From: Algoriella xinjiangensis
GTDB taxonomy: Bacteria; Bacteroidota; Bacteroidia; Flavobacteriales; Weeksellaceae
Direction: 5' to 3'
Assembly: GCF_900115015.1 (NCBI RefSeq)
Contig: NZ_FOUZ01000002.1
Coordinates: 62,001 to 126,000 of the forward strand
Length of the DNA: 64,000 nt
Shown here: positions 8,531-17,106 of the stretch, in pieces
How positions within the stretch are numbered: the stretch's first letter is position 1
How the letters are laid out: each line of letters starts with the position of its first letter
Translations under genes and position numbers: made by a program
The notes under the pieces: generated by a model
Databases searched by the model: none
What the model was told of the DNA's origin: nothing
What the model saw: only the letters and a program-made list of their open reading frames with translations

Positions 8531-9727
8531 TTATTTTACTGAATTTTTTTCTGCATTACGGTAGAAAGTTTCTTTTTGATCATTTCCTAACGCTTTGTAT
8601 GCTTGAATTAAATTACGAACAACCACACGGTTTGTAGGGTCTAATTCGTACATTTTTTCTAAATAAGGAACAGCTTCTGTAAATAAAGCTTTACGCTTTG
8701 TTTCGTTTGCTGCATACGCTTCTTTTTCTTTTTTAGAAGTTCCTAAATTGTTGTTCATTTCCTCAACATATTCTTTGTCTTTTTTCAAGATAGCTAAAAC
8801 TAAATTGTTGTAAGATTCAGAATGTTTTGGATTTAATTCAATTGCTTTTTTGAATAAGGCTTTTGCTTCTTCGGTTTTAGCTTCATCATCCAAGTATAAA
8901 ACACCTAAATTATAATAATTTTGTGCATTATTTGGATCAATTTTAATGCTTTCTTCAATACGTTGACGCATTTTGTCTGCATTACCAGAAACTTGATAAA
9001 TACCTGTTGCGATATTGTTGATATCTGCATCTTTTGGATATTTAGTAGTAGCTTCTTCTATAATTGGATCATATTTTTTAGCATTATACAAACCATTCAA
9101 AGCTAAAACATACATATCACGGTTGTAGTCTTTTGTTTGATTTGCAGATATACCTGTAAATCCTTTTGCAGCTAATTCTTTAATAATAGCTAAAGATTTA
9201 TCATAATCATTTGCATTGTAATAACAAATTGCAGCTTGGTATTTATAAATTTCTTCTTTTGTACCTAAAGCTTCAACTAAATTATAAACGTTTAAGAATT
9301 TTGTTGCTGCTTCTGCAAATTGCTTTGCGTCCATTGCTTTGTTAGCTGCTTCTAATTCTTTATTTGCAAGATTAGAAACTTCTGATTGCAATAAGAAACC
9401 ATATTTCTGTTGTAAAACAACTTCTTTTGGTTTAGCATAATTCCCACCAGCTGTTGCTTTGTCTAAATCTGCTTGCGAATAATAAAATTCGTCTTTTTTA
9501 GTGTCTTTGTTTTTTACTTGCCAAACTTTACCGCTTTCATATTTCGATAATTTTGCTAAATCTTGGCTTGCTTTTGTAACATCACCTTTTGTTAAGTTTT
9601 CTTTTGCTGATTTATTGTATTTCTCAGCTAAAACTGTAGGATCTGTTGTTAATTCTTCTGTATTTGTTTGAGCAAATGATGTTGACATTGCTAAAACTAA
9701 ACCTAAGCTAAATAATAACTTTTTCAT
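8531..9727 (-). CDS. Secreted tetratricopeptide-repeat protein
   Basis: A 398-residue protein with a clear Sec signal peptide (residues 1-19, ending SFAQ), so periplasmic or surface-associated. TPR-like helical pairs are recognisable at about 125-155, 160-190, 233-266, 267-301 (NAQNYYNLGVLYLD then LFKKAIELNP) and 343-376, pointing to a scaffold or protein-interaction role. It starts 3 bp after the gyrA stop, so it is probably co-transcribed with gyrA. That pairing may reflect only shared expression. I cannot assign a specific partner. Confidence 0.85.
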   Translation of the reverse strand: MKKLLFSLGLVLAMSTSFAQTNTEELTTDPTVLAEKYNKSAKENLTKGDVTKASQDLAKLSKYESGKVWQVKNKDTKKDEFYYSQADLDKATAGGNYAKPKEVVLQQKYGFLLQSEVSNLANKELEAANKAMDAKQFAEAATKFLNVYNLVEALGTKEEIYKYQAAICYYNANDYDKSLAIIKELAAKGFTGISANQTKDYNRDMYVLALNGLYNAKKYDPIIEEATTKYPKDADINNIATGIYQVSGNADKMRQRIEESIKIDPNNAQNYYNLGVLYLDDEAKTEEAKALFKKAIELNPKHSESYNNLVLAILKKDKEYVEEMNNNLGTSKKEKEAYAANETKRKALFTEAVPYLEKMYELDPTNRVVVRNLIQAYKALGNDQKETFYRNAEKNSVK

Positions 9728-9730
9728 TGA

Positions 9731-12304
9731 CTATTCATTATTTGGAGTCTCAGCAGTATTTTCCTCTGCTTGAGTTTCGTTATTGTCGTTTGAATTTTCT
9801 ACAATTATTGGATTTCCGTCTTCATCTAATTCAACTTCATCCTCTAATTCTTCTGCAACTTCAACTTTTGCAATGGCAGCAATTTCATCATTCTTTTTCA
9901 AGTTGATTAATCGCACACCTTGTGTTGCACGTCCCATTACACGAATTTCGTCTAAACCAGTTCTAATTGCAACTCCAGATTTATTAATAATCATTAAATC
10001 ATCTTCGTCTGTTACAGCTTCTATTGCAATTAATTTTCCTGTTTTATCTGTAATGTTTAAAGTTGTTACACCTTTTCCACCACGATTTGTTTCACGATAA
10101 TCTTCGATTGATGAACGTTTTCCGTATCCTTGTTCAGAAACAACTAAAACTGTTTCTTTCTCCATATCCGAAACAACAATCATTCCGATAACTTCGTTGT
10201 CTGGTTGATCTCCTAAGTTGATACCACGAACACCAGAAGCAGTACGACCCATTGGGCGAACTTTTTCATCTTCGAAACGAATGGCTTTACCATAACGAGA
10301 AGCAATCATAATTTGAGATTTACCGTCTGTTAATAAAGCTTCTAATAAAACATCACCTTCGCGAACTGTAATTGCGTTAATTCCGTTTGCACGTGGGCGA
10401 GAATAAGCTTCTAAAGCTGTTTTCTTGATGATACCATTTTTAGTTACCATGATCACGTAATTATTATTTACGTATTCTTCGTCCATTAAATCGTGTGTGC
10501 GGATGTAAGCTTTTACTTTATCGTCTGCATCAATATTGATTAAGTTTTGGATAGCACGACCTTTAGATGTTTTAGAACCTTCGGGGATTTCGTATACACG
10601 CATCCAGAAACATTTTCCTTTTTCGGTAAAGAATAACATGTATTGGTGGTTTGTTGCCGCAACCATGTATTCTAAGAAATCTTCGTCTCGTGTTGTAGCA
10701 CCTCTGTTACCAACACCTCCACGAGATTGTTTACGGTATTCTGATAGTGGCGTACGTTTGATGTAACCCATGTGAGAAATTGTTAAAACAACTTTTTCAT
10801 CAGGAATTAAATCTTCCATATTAAGATCTCCTCCAGCATAATTGATATCTGTACGACGATCATCACCATATTTTGTACGAATTTCAATTAATTCATCTTT
10901 GATAATTTGCATACGTAAATCTTCGTTTGCTAAAATATCTTTTAAGCGATTAATTGTAGCCATTATTTCATCATACTCAGCACGGATTTTATCAATCTCA
11001 AGTCCTGTTAATGTACGTAAACGTAAGTCAAGAATTGCACGTGCTTGTATTTCTGATAAATCAAAAGCAGCCATTAATTCGTTACGAGCCTCTTCTGGTG
11101 TTGAAGCGCCACGAATAATACGAATTGCACGATCTAAATCATCTTGAGTTCCGATTACTTTCATGTAACCTTCTAAGATATGTGCTCTTTCTTGTGCTTT
11201 TCTTAATTCATATTCAGCACGACGAATAACAACTTCGTGTCTGTGCTCTATGAAATAATGAATTAAATCTTTTAAATTTAATTGTTCTGGTCTTCCTTTT
11301 ACTAATGCAATGTTATTTACACTAAAAGAAGATTGTAATTGAGTAAATTTATATAACTTGTTTAGTACTACATTAGGAACAGCGTCCATTTTAAGTACAT
11401 AAACAATACGCATTCCTTTACGGTCAGATTCGTCACGAATCTCAGCAATACCATCTAATTTACCATCTTTAACTAAGTCAGCAGTTTTTGCAATCATGTC
11501 TGCTTTGTTAACTTGGTAAGGAATTTCTGTTGCAATAATACAATCACGACCATGCACTTCTTCAAAATTTGTTTTTGCACGTAATACAATACGTCCACGT
11601 CCAGTTTCAAAAGCTTGTTTTACACCTTCGTAACCATAGATTGTTCCACCTGTTGGGAAATCTGGGGCTTTGATGTGTTGCATAAGTTCGTCAATCGTAA
11701 TATCACGATTTTCAACATAAGCAATTGTACCATCAATTACTTCTGTTAAATTATGAGGAGCCATATTAGTTGCCATACCAACTGCAATACCCGATGCACC
11801 ATTTATTAAAAGTGTCGGAATTTTTGTTGGCATAACTGTTGGCTCTTGAATTGTATCATCAAAGTTTAATTGATAATCAACAGTTTCTTTATCTAAATCA
11901 GCTAATATTTCGTCTGAAATTTTTTGAAGTTTTGCTTCGGTATAACGCATTGCAGCAGGTGGATCACCATCTACAGAACCGTAGTTACCTTGACCGTCTA
12001 CAAGCATATAACGTAAAGACCATGGTTGCGCCATACGCACCATTGCGTCATATACCGAACTATCTCCGTGTGGGTGAAATTTACCTAAAACTTCTCCAAC
12101 GATACGAGCAGATTTTTTATAAGAACGGTTAGAAAAAACACCTAATTCATACATCCCGAATAATACTCTACGGTGTACAGGTTTTAAACCATCGCGCACA
12201 TCCGGAAGCGCACGAGATACGATTACCGACATCGAATAATCGATATATGCGGATTTCATTTCATCCTCAATGTTAATTGGGATTAGTCTTTCTCCTTCAG
12301 TCAT
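9731..12304 (-). CDS. gyrA: DNA gyrase subunit A
   Basis: An 857-residue type II topoisomerase subunit that cleaves and rejoins DNA while GyrB supplies ATP hydrolysis; it introduces negative supercoils. The winged-helix/tower core carries the catalytic Tyr121 in AAMRYTEA. The quinolone-resistance region reads [14 protein letters not shown], with Ser82 and Asp86 at the positions of E. coli Ser83 and Asp87, i.e. the unmutated state. The C-terminal beta-pinwheel has the GyrA box (NRGGKG), which separates it from ParC, and an acidic tail ([13 protein letters not shown]). No perfect TAnnTTTG box is found upstream; GTATCTTAG on the minus strand near 12326-12334 is a one-mismatch candidate. Confidence 0.97.
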   Translation of the reverse strand: MTEGERLIPINIEDEMKSAYIDYSMSVIVSRALPDVRDGLKPVHRRVLFGMYELGVFSNRSYKKSARIVGEVLGKFHPHGDSSVYDAMVRMAQPWSLRYMLVDGQGNYGSVDGDPPAAMRYTEAKLQKISDEILADLDKETVDYQLNFDDTIQEPTVMPTKIPTLLINGASGIAVGMATNMAPHNLTEVIDGTIAYVENRDITIDELMQHIKAPDFPTGGTIYGYEGVKQAFETGRGRIVLRAKTNFEEVHGRDCIIATEIPYQVNKADMIAKTADLVKDGKLDGIAEIRDESDRKGMRIVYVLKMDAVPNVVLNKLYKFTQLQSSFSVNNIALVKGRPEQLNLKDLIHYFIEHRHEVVIRRAEYELRKAQERAHILEGYMKVIGTQDDLDRAIRIIRGASTPEEARNELMAAFDLSEIQARAILDLRLRTLTGLEIDKIRAEYDEIMATINRLKDILANEDLRMQIIKDELIEIRTKYGDDRRTDINYAGGDLNMEDLIPDEKVVLTISHMGYIKRTPLSEYRKQSRGGVGNRGATTRDEDFLEYMVAATNHQYMLFFTEKGKCFWMRVYEIPEGSKTSKGRAIQNLINIDADDKVKAYIRTHDLMDEEYVNNNYVIMVTKNGIIKKTALEAYSRPRANGINAITVREGDVLLEALLTDGKSQIMIASRYGKAIRFEDEKVRPMGRTASGVRGINLGDQPDNEVIGMIVVSDMEKETVLVVSEQGYGKRSSIEDYRETNRGGKGVTTLNITDKTGKLIAIEAVTDEDDLMIINKSGVAIRTGLDEIRVMGRATQGVRLINLKKNDEIAAIAKVEVAEELEDEVELDEDGNPIIVENSNDNNETQAEENTAETPNNE

Positions 12305-12490
12305 ATTGTTTTGTTATATAAGGTGGCTAAGATACAAAAATTAACCATAAAAGAATGTGATAAAAACAAGTTATTTGATGTTTTAAGAAAGTTTTAAGTA
12401 AACCATTATTTCAGTCAAGTAAGTGGTTTTTAGATTTCGTATTAGATTTTGTTGTTAATAAGTTTTATATGTTATTGTTTTAAATTTCGT

Positions 12491-12520
12491 TTGTTAAACA
12501 GAAAAATGTTTTTATATTTG
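12491..12520 (+). promoter_or_regulatory. Upstream rpmH promoter P1 (TTG-N19-TATATTTG)
   Basis: TTG at 12491-12493 and TATATTTG at 12513-12520 with 19 bp between, matching the published Bacteroidota/Flavobacterium promoter pattern exactly. Confidence 0.8.
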
Positions 12521-12526
12521 CACTTC

Positions 12527-12589
12527 GAAAATTACAAATTGTAGAACGGAACACGGTTTACTATTAATTCATAGTTTTTTGTAATTTTC
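12527..12589 (+). ncRNA. Structured leader or small RNA downstream of P1
   Basis: GAAAATTACAAA (12527-12538) is a perfect inverted repeat of TTTGTAATTTTC (12578-12589), enclosing 39 nt. It begins about where P1 transcription should start, so the P1 RNA would fold at once. It could be a leader structure of rpmH or a separate short RNA; no U-rich terminator is evident. Confidence 0.35.
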
Positions 12590-12603
12590 TATCTATTTGA
12601 TTT

Positions 12604-12632
12604 TTGAATTAATAATTATAACTGTATATTTG
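12604..12632 (+). promoter_or_regulatory. Proximal rpmH promoter P2 (TTG-N18-TATATTTG)
   Basis: TTG at 12604-12606 and TATATTTG at 12625-12632 with an 18-bp spacer, 37 bp before the rpmH ATG. Confidence 0.8.
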
Positions 12633-12669
12633 CAACCCATTCGAGTAATGGATTAGAAACTTAGTAAAG

Positions 12670-12828
12670 ATGAGTAAGAGAACATTTCAACCAAGTAACA
12701 GAAAAAAAAGAAACAAACACGGATTCCGTGAGCGTATGGCTTCTAAAAACGGGCGCAAAATTTTAGCGGCTCGTAGAAAAAAAGGAAGAGCAGCAGTATC
12801 TATTAGCGACGTAAGAGCTAAAAGATAA
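12670..12828 (+). CDS. rpmH: 50S ribosomal protein L34
   Basis: A 52-residue basic protein of the large ribosomal subunit, complete from [19 protein letters not shown] to ISDVRAKR. The N-terminal [11 protein letters not shown]-type motif, HGFRERM and the Arg/Lys-rich [12 protein letters not shown] are diagnostic of L34. Two consensus promoters in tandem upstream fit a strongly expressed ribosomal gene. In many bacteria rnpA follows rpmH and dnaA is near; neither is present here, and ftsE follows after a terminator, so rpmH is a single-gene transcript. Confidence 0.97.
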   Translation: MSKRTFQPSNRKKRNKHGFRERMASKNGRKILAARRKKGRAAVSISDVRAKR

Positions 12829-12849
12829 TCGTTACAAATCATAAAAAAT

Positions 12850-12883
12850 AAGCTTGAGAGTACTTCTTTCAAGCTTTTTTTTT
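12850..12883 (+). terminator. rpmH terminator
   Basis: AAGCTTGA pairs with TCAAGCTT around 11 nt, followed by nine T. The T run merges into the ftsE promoter box. Confidence 0.8.
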
Positions 12884-12890
12884 ACATTTG
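12883..12890 (+). promoter_or_regulatory. -7 box TACATTTG for ftsE
   Basis: A perfect TAnnTTTG box 20 bp before ATG 12911. It excludes the longer in-frame start at 12854, which would lie upstream of the transcript. Confidence 0.6.
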
Positions 12891-12910
12891 TCTTAAAGAC
12901 TTTAGAAAGT

Positions 12911-13603
12911 ATGGAACCTAATAATGTAATTGAACTTAGTCAATCCTCAATATATCAACGTAATCACTTGGTGTTATCTGACGTTAATTTTACACTTAAC
13001 GAAGGCGAATTTGTTTACCTAATTGGAAAAACAGGAAGTGGAAAAAGTAGTTTATTAAAAGTACTTTACGGTGATTTGCCTTTGCAAACAGGTCAAGGTA
13101 AAGTTGTAGGTGTAGATTTAAAAACACTGAAAACAAGTAAAATTCCTGATTTGAGAAGACATTTAGGAATTGTTTTTCAAGATTTTCAATTATTAACAGA
13201 CCGTACTGTCGAGCAAAATTTGACATTTGTTTTAAAAGCAACAGGCTGGAAAGATAAAGCAACAATTGAAAATAGAATTAATGAAGTTTTAGATTCAGTT
13301 GGTATGTTATCTAAAAAGAAAATGATGCCTTTCCGTCTTTCTGGTGGAGAGCAGCAGCGTGTTTCTATTGCTCGTGCGCTTCTAAATCATCCTGAACTTA
13401 TTTTGGCAGATGAGCCAACAGGAAACTTAGATCCAGAAACGTCTAATGATATTATGGATTTGTTGTTGTCGGTTTCTAAAGAAAATAATTGTGCAGTTGT
13501 AATGGCAACGCATGATTATGAAATAATTCGTCGATATCCTGCACGTAAAGTGCGTTGCGAGGAAGGAAAATTGTTTGAAGTTGTAGAAGCAATTACAGAA
13601 TAA
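12911..13603 (+). CDS. ftsE: Cell-division ABC transporter ATP-binding protein FtsE
   Basis: A 230-residue ATPase which with the membrane protein FtsX forms the FtsEX complex that activates peptidoglycan hydrolysis at the septum. The ABC motifs are complete: Walker A GKTGSGKS (39-46), Q-loop VFQDFQLL, signature LSGGEQQRVSIARAL, Walker B LILADEPTGNLD and the H-loop ATHDY. I choose ATG 12911 because a promoter box sits at 12883-12890 and homologues begin near this point; the frame is open upstream to 12854. No ftsX gene is adjacent, which as far as I know is common in Bacteroidota. Monocistronic, bounded by two terminators. Confidence 0.92.
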   Translation: MEPNNVIELSQSSIYQRNHLVLSDVNFTLNEGEFVYLIGKTGSGKSSLLKVLYGDLPLQTGQGKVVGVDLKTLKTSKIPDLRRHLGIVFQDFQLLTDRTVEQNLTFVLKATGWKDKATIENRINEVLDSVGMLSKKKMMPFRLSGGEQQRVSIARALLNHPELILADEPTGNLDPETSNDIMDLLLSVSKENNCAVVMATHDYEIIRRYPARKVRCEEGKLFEVVEAITE

Positions 13604-13630
13604 AATTATCTAAAACAATATATTTTAAAA

Positions 13631-13663
13631 GAAAGAGTTTACATTTATGTAGACTCTTTTTTT
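13631..13663 (+). terminator. ftsE terminator
   Basis: AAAGAGTTTACA pairs with TGTAGACTCTTT (one G-T pair) around TTTA, followed by a T run. Confidence 0.85.
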
Positions 13664-13681
13664 ATTTATAATATGAGCTAA

Positions 13682-14797
13682 ATGAATTCAGAAAAACAGT
13701 TGCATTTTGTCAGTATGGACGTTCCTTTTCCTCCGAATTATGGAGGGATAATAGATGTTTTTTTTAAACTAAAAGCTTTTAATCAATCAGGAGTTAAGAT
13801 TTATTTACATCTGTTTGGTTTTAAAAATGAAAGAAATTTAGAATTAGAAAAATATGCCGAGGAAGTTTATTTTTATCCAATAAAACAAAATCCATTCTTA
13901 GTTTTTAATAAATATCCAATTTCTGTAAGTTCTAGAAATGGTGAAAAATTATATAGTAATTTAATAAAAAATAAAGCGCCTATTTTTTTTGAAAGCTTAA
14001 AAACTACAAAAATACTTAATCAATTTTCTTTACCAAATTTCTCTAAATTTTTGCGTTTGCATAATATAGAACAAAATTATTTTGAAGGTTTGTCTAAAAG
14101 TGAATGGAATCCTGTTAAGAAAAAACTTTTTGAATTAGAAGCTAAAAAATATATTGATTACGAGAAAATAATTACCCAATTTGATCAAGTTTTTACATTG
14201 TCAAATTATGAGCAGTCTTATGTCTTTAATAAGTACAAAAAAGGAACATTTGTTCCGGTTTTTCATGGTAACGAATTCTTTAGAAATTTGGATGGTTTTG
14301 GTGATTATATTTTATATCATGGCGATTTAAGAGCGTCAGATAATAAGAAATCTCTTGAATTTTTGATTGATACTTTCAAAGAAATAGATTATCCTTTTTT
14401 AATAGCGTCAAGTAATCAAGAAAAGTGGGTAAAAAGTAAAATAGCAAATCATAAAAACATGAAATTTGTTTATTTAGAAAATTTTAATCATTTGCTTGAA
14501 TTATTTTCTGGAGCGCATATCAACGTAAGTTGGTCATTTCAACAATCAGGAACAAAATTAAAAGTTGTAAATGCATTATTTAATAGTCGTTTTTCGGTAA
14601 TAAATGATAAAGTAGTTGACGATAAAAATATACGTCAATTGTGTGTGGAAGCTTGTGATAAAGCCGAATTAATTTCACAAATAAATAAATTAATTCAAAC
14701 GCCTTTTCAGCCTTCGGTCAATTATAAATTTATTCTTGAAAATTATTTAAATGATAAATTAAATGCTCAGAAAATTTTAAAAGAAATATTTCCTTAA
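13682..14797 (+). CDS. GT-B fold glycosyltransferase (GT4-like)
   Basis: A 371-residue protein that looks like a glycosyltransferase of the GT-B fold. The N-terminal half has the PPNYGGI loop that in GT4 enzymes lies over the acceptor, and the conserved RLHNIEQNYFEGL. The C-terminal half has a Rossmann-like nucleotide-sugar domain (ILYHGDLRASDNKKSLEFL, then GTKLKVVNAL where GT4 enzymes hold the donor diphosphate). The usual ExxxxxE pair is not obvious, so the donor and product are unknown. It is followed 24 bp later by the 2-oxoglutarate oxygenase gene, so the two are probably co-transcribed and modify a surface glycan or protein. Glycosyltransferase call likely, subclass uncertain. Confidence 0.7.
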   Translation: MNSEKQLHFVSMDVPFPPNYGGIIDVFFKLKAFNQSGVKIYLHLFGFKNERNLELEKYAEEVYFYPIKQNPFLVFNKYPISVSSRNGEKLYSNLIKNKAPIFFESLKTTKILNQFSLPNFSKFLRLHNIEQNYFEGLSKSEWNPVKKKLFELEAKKYIDYEKIITQFDQVFTLSNYEQSYVFNKYKKGTFVPVFHGNEFFRNLDGFGDYILYHGDLRASDNKKSLEFLIDTFKEIDYPFLIASSNQEKWVKSKIANHKNMKFVYLENFNHLLELFSGAHINVSWSFQQSGTKLKVVNALFNSRFSVINDKVVDDKNIRQLCVEACDKAELISQINKLIQTPFQPSVNYKFILENYLNDKLNAQKILKEIFP

Positions 14798-14821
14798 ATT
14801 TATAAGAATTAACACAAAAAT

Positions 14822-15643
14822 ATGAACCGAACTGAATATGCAGATATAATTTTACAACAGATTTCTGATCGAAAAGAAGAAATAAAACAACAATATAATA
14901 ATAGTAAAAATAACATAGGATATTTTTGGATTGATGATTTATTGCCAGAAGATTTAGCTTTAGAAATAAGCAATATTTTTCCTGAAAAAGAAAAGATGGT
15001 TTTAAAAAAAAGTTTGAAAGAAGATAAATATATCGCTGTTCAAATGAATCAATATGATCCTATTTTAGAAGAAATTATTTATGCTTTTCAAGACGAACGA
15101 ATTGTACATTTAGTTGCTGATATTTGCGAAATAAAACAACCAATTCCTGATACATCTTTGTATGCAGGCGGATTGTCTATGATGGGAAATAATCAATTTC
15201 TGCAACCACATTTGGATAATTCACACGATGCAAAACGAGAATTGTGGCGCGTTTTAAATTTATTGTATTACGTTACTCCAGATTGGAAAGAAGAATATGG
15301 AGGTAATTTAGAAGTTTGGCCAAATGGCTTGAAAAATGATCAAATAACTATCTTTAGTAAATTTAATAGATTAGCGGTTATGGCAACGCATAACGATTCG
15401 TTGCATTCGGTTTCGCCCGTAAAATTTGATGGTTTTAGAAAATGTGTTTCGAATTATTATTTTTCGAAAGAGCCTTTAAGAGAAACAGATTCTTTTCATG
15501 TGACTTCGTTTAGAGGTCGTCCCGAACAGAAAGTTTTAGACCAAGTTTTGCAAGTTGATAATGCGTTACGAATGGGCGTTCGTAAGTTTTTTAAGAAAGG
15601 AATTGTAGAAAATCCACACGTATATAAGAAAGAAGAAAAATAG
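14822..15643 (+). CDS. 2-oxoglutarate/Fe(II)-dependent oxygenase
   Basis: A 273-residue non-haem iron dioxygenase of the double-stranded beta-helix fold. The iron facial triad is visible as His130-x-Asp132 (PHLDNSHD) and His195 (SLHSVSPV), with Arg206 (GFRKCVSNYY) placed to bind the 2-oxoglutarate carboxylate. The enzyme would couple oxidative decarboxylation of 2-oxoglutarate to hydroxylation of a substrate that cannot be read from sequence. It lies between two glycosyltransferase genes, which suggests a sugar, lipid or peptide in envelope synthesis. Its stop codon lies in the stem of a terminator shared with the convergent glycosyltransferase. Confidence 0.85.
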   Translation: MNRTEYADIILQQISDRKEEIKQQYNNSKNNIGYFWIDDLLPEDLALEISNIFPEKEKMVLKKSLKEDKYIAVQMNQYDPILEEIIYAFQDERIVHLVADICEIKQPIPDTSLYAGGLSMMGNNQFLQPHLDNSHDAKRELWRVLNLLYYVTPDWKEEYGGNLEVWPNGLKNDQITIFSKFNRLAVMATHNDSLHSVSPVKFDGFRKCVSNYYFSKEPLRETDSFHVTSFRGRPEQKVLDQVLQVDNALRMGVRKFFKKGIVENPHVYKKEEK

Positions 15644-15668
15644 ATTAGTTACAACTAATCTATTTTTT
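15636..15668. terminator. Bidirectional terminator containing both stop codons
   Basis: Perfect 15-bp stem AAAAATAGATTAGTT / AACTAATCTATTTTT with a 2-nt centre. The TAG stops of both convergent genes (15641-15643 and 15655-15657) are in the stem. Confidence 0.9.
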
Positions 15669-16779
15669 TTATCTGTTCAAAAATCAATTTTAATTTATTT
15701 TCTTCATTTTCCCAACAAAGCTCTTTTGCAGCTTCTTGCAAGTTAATTTTGTAAGTCTTTTTTCCTTCGTTTAAGATTTCTTGTAATTTATTTGCAATGT
15801 TTTTTGGATTGTGGTTATCAATCACTTTTCCTACTTTATATTCTTCTATCGTTTTTTTAATTTCAGGAAGATTTGTTCCTAAAATTGGAATGCCAGCTTG
15901 CATAAAGTCAAATAATTTATTCGGTAGAGCATAGCGATAGCTTAAACCTAAATCTTCTTCCATACTCATTCCTATTTCGGCTAAAGGTGTAATAGTTTTT
16001 AAAGTTTTTGGGGGAATATTTCCTAAAAAATGAATGCGATTAGTCAAATTTAAATCTTTAACCATTTGTTCGTATTCGGTTTTTTTAGGCCCGTCGCCAG
16101 CAATCCAAAATTGACAATTATCGATGTATTGAAAAGCTTCAATCATTTTATCGATTCCTCGGCTCATGTTGATTGCGCCTTGATACATCACAATTTTTTC
16201 GTTGTTTGGATTTGGAGGTAGACGAAAGAAAATAAAATCTTGTTTATCGTTTAATTTTGTTCGGTTGGGAACATTTCTAATCACAGCCGGATTAGCGCCA
16301 TATTCTTTTTTAAACCAATTTGCATATCCGTCACTAACTGTATAAAAGTACTTGATTTTCGGAATTAAAAAACGTTCTAAGGTTTTCCAAACTTTTTTTG
16401 TTTTTGGACGATCTGTTAAAGAAGGTAACTCAGAAAAAATCTCGTGACTGTCAAAAACCAAAGGCAAACGATATAGCTTACTTACCAGATAAAAAGGTAA
16501 TAAACTGTCTAAATCATTGGCTAATAAAATGGTTTTTTTGTCTGATTTTTTCAATAATGTAAAAAATAATTTAAAGTTAAATTCAGCATACATTTTTGCA
16601 GAAGATTGATTTTTCATGTCAATAAAATGCGTTTTGTAAGGCTTGTTTAAATTTGGTTTTCCACGTAAAGTTGTTCCAATTAATTCGACATCATATCCAA
16701 ATTTTAGTAAAGAATGACAAACTTTATCAAGTCGTTGATCCGTTTCAATGTTATTTGTTACAGCAGATAGAATTTTCAA
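15655..16779 (-). CDS. Glycosyltransferase family 4
   Basis: A 374-residue GT-B glycosyltransferase. The acceptor half contains TNNIETDQRLDKVCHSL, LLANDLDSLLP and the FDSHEIFSELP motif common in GT4 enzymes of polysaccharide synthesis. The donor half has the standard GT4 sequence FWIAGDGPKKTEYEQMV, RIHFLGNIPPKTL and YALPNKLFDFMQAGIPI, where an ExxxxxE-like pair normally contacts the nucleotide sugar. It probably adds a hexose to lipopolysaccharide or capsule on the cytoplasmic face; donor unknown. A small membrane-protein gene ends 17 bp upstream and may be in the same transcript. It converges on the oxygenase gene, so the region 13.7-16.8 kb forms a small glycan locus. Confidence 0.88.
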   Translation of the reverse strand: MKILSAVTNNIETDQRLDKVCHSLLKFGYDVELIGTTLRGKPNLNKPYKTHFIDMKNQSSAKMYAEFNFKLFFTLLKKSDKKTILLANDLDSLLPFYLVSKLYRLPLVFDSHEIFSELPSLTDRPKTKKVWKTLERFLIPKIKYFYTVSDGYANWFKKEYGANPAVIRNVPNRTKLNDKQDFIFFRLPPNPNNEKIVMYQGAINMSRGIDKMIEAFQYIDNCQFWIAGDGPKKTEYEQMVKDLNLTNRIHFLGNIPPKTLKTITPLAEIGMSMEEDLGLSYRYALPNKLFDFMQAGIPILGTNLPEIKKTIEEYKVGKVIDNHNPKNIANKLQEILNEGKKTYKINLQEAAKELCWENEENKLKLIFEQIKKID

Positions 16780-16796
16780 TTTTCAGTGTTTTTTTA

Positions 16797-17030
16797 TTAT
16801 TTTCCTGGTTTAAAAGCAATATAATAAGCTTGCACTAAAAATAAAATGGCATTTGGTATAAGAACTGGCCAAGCATCGTACATCCAAGCATAAATTACAA
16901 AACATACACAACCAATTGCATTGATAATTCTGATGGTTGTAATCTTTGAAAAAAAGAATGCTAAAACGATAAATACTGATGCTAAGTAACCGAAAATATC
17001 GGCTACATTGATGTTAGATAAAAAATCCAT
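16797..17030 (-). CDS. Small YgjV-like inner-membrane protein
   Basis: A 77-residue hydrophobic protein with about three transmembrane segments (roughly 8-28, 33-49 and 52-72), including ADIFGYLASVFIVLAFFF, KITTIRIINAIGCVCFVIYA and PVLIPNAILFLVQAYYIAF. The pattern of a Gly-Tyr helix, then IRxxNxxGxxxFxxYA and PNxxL resembles the short YgjV/CBU_0592 family of bacterial inner-membrane proteins, whose function is unknown. Length and motifs suggest a real gene rather than a chance frame. It lies just upstream of a glycosyltransferase on the same strand. Confidence 0.75.
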   Translation of the reverse strand: MDFLSNINVADIFGYLASVFIVLAFFFSKITTIRIINAIGCVCFVIYAWMYDAWPVLIPNAILFLVQAYYIAFKPGK

Positions 17031-17084
17031 AAAACGATAAATAAGAATGATAAAGTATAGGCAAAATTATGAAAAATAAGTCGA

Positions 17085-17092
17085 TAACTTTG
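17085..17092 (+). promoter_or_regulatory. -7 box TAACTTTG for kdsA
   Basis: A perfect TAnnTTTG box 14 bp before the kdsA ATG. A second perfect match (TAAATTTG, 17095-17102) is probably too close to the start to be used. Confidence 0.55.
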
Positions 17093-17106
17093 CTTAAATT
17101 TGCAAG

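Larger units (their letters stand above)
12305..12669. other. 365-bp intergenic region gyrA/rpmH
   Basis: No protein gene is seen. It must hold the gyrA promoter (minus strand), and it contains two strong tandem plus-strand promoters for rpmH (12491-12520 and 12604-12632). Between them is a 12-bp perfect inverted repeat (12527-12538 with 12578-12589). Confidence 0.7.

Noticed and set aside
12527-12589. Inverted repeat as ends of an insertion sequence
   Set aside because: Only 63 bp with no transposase or target duplication; it lies at a promoter start, so an RNA structure is more likely.
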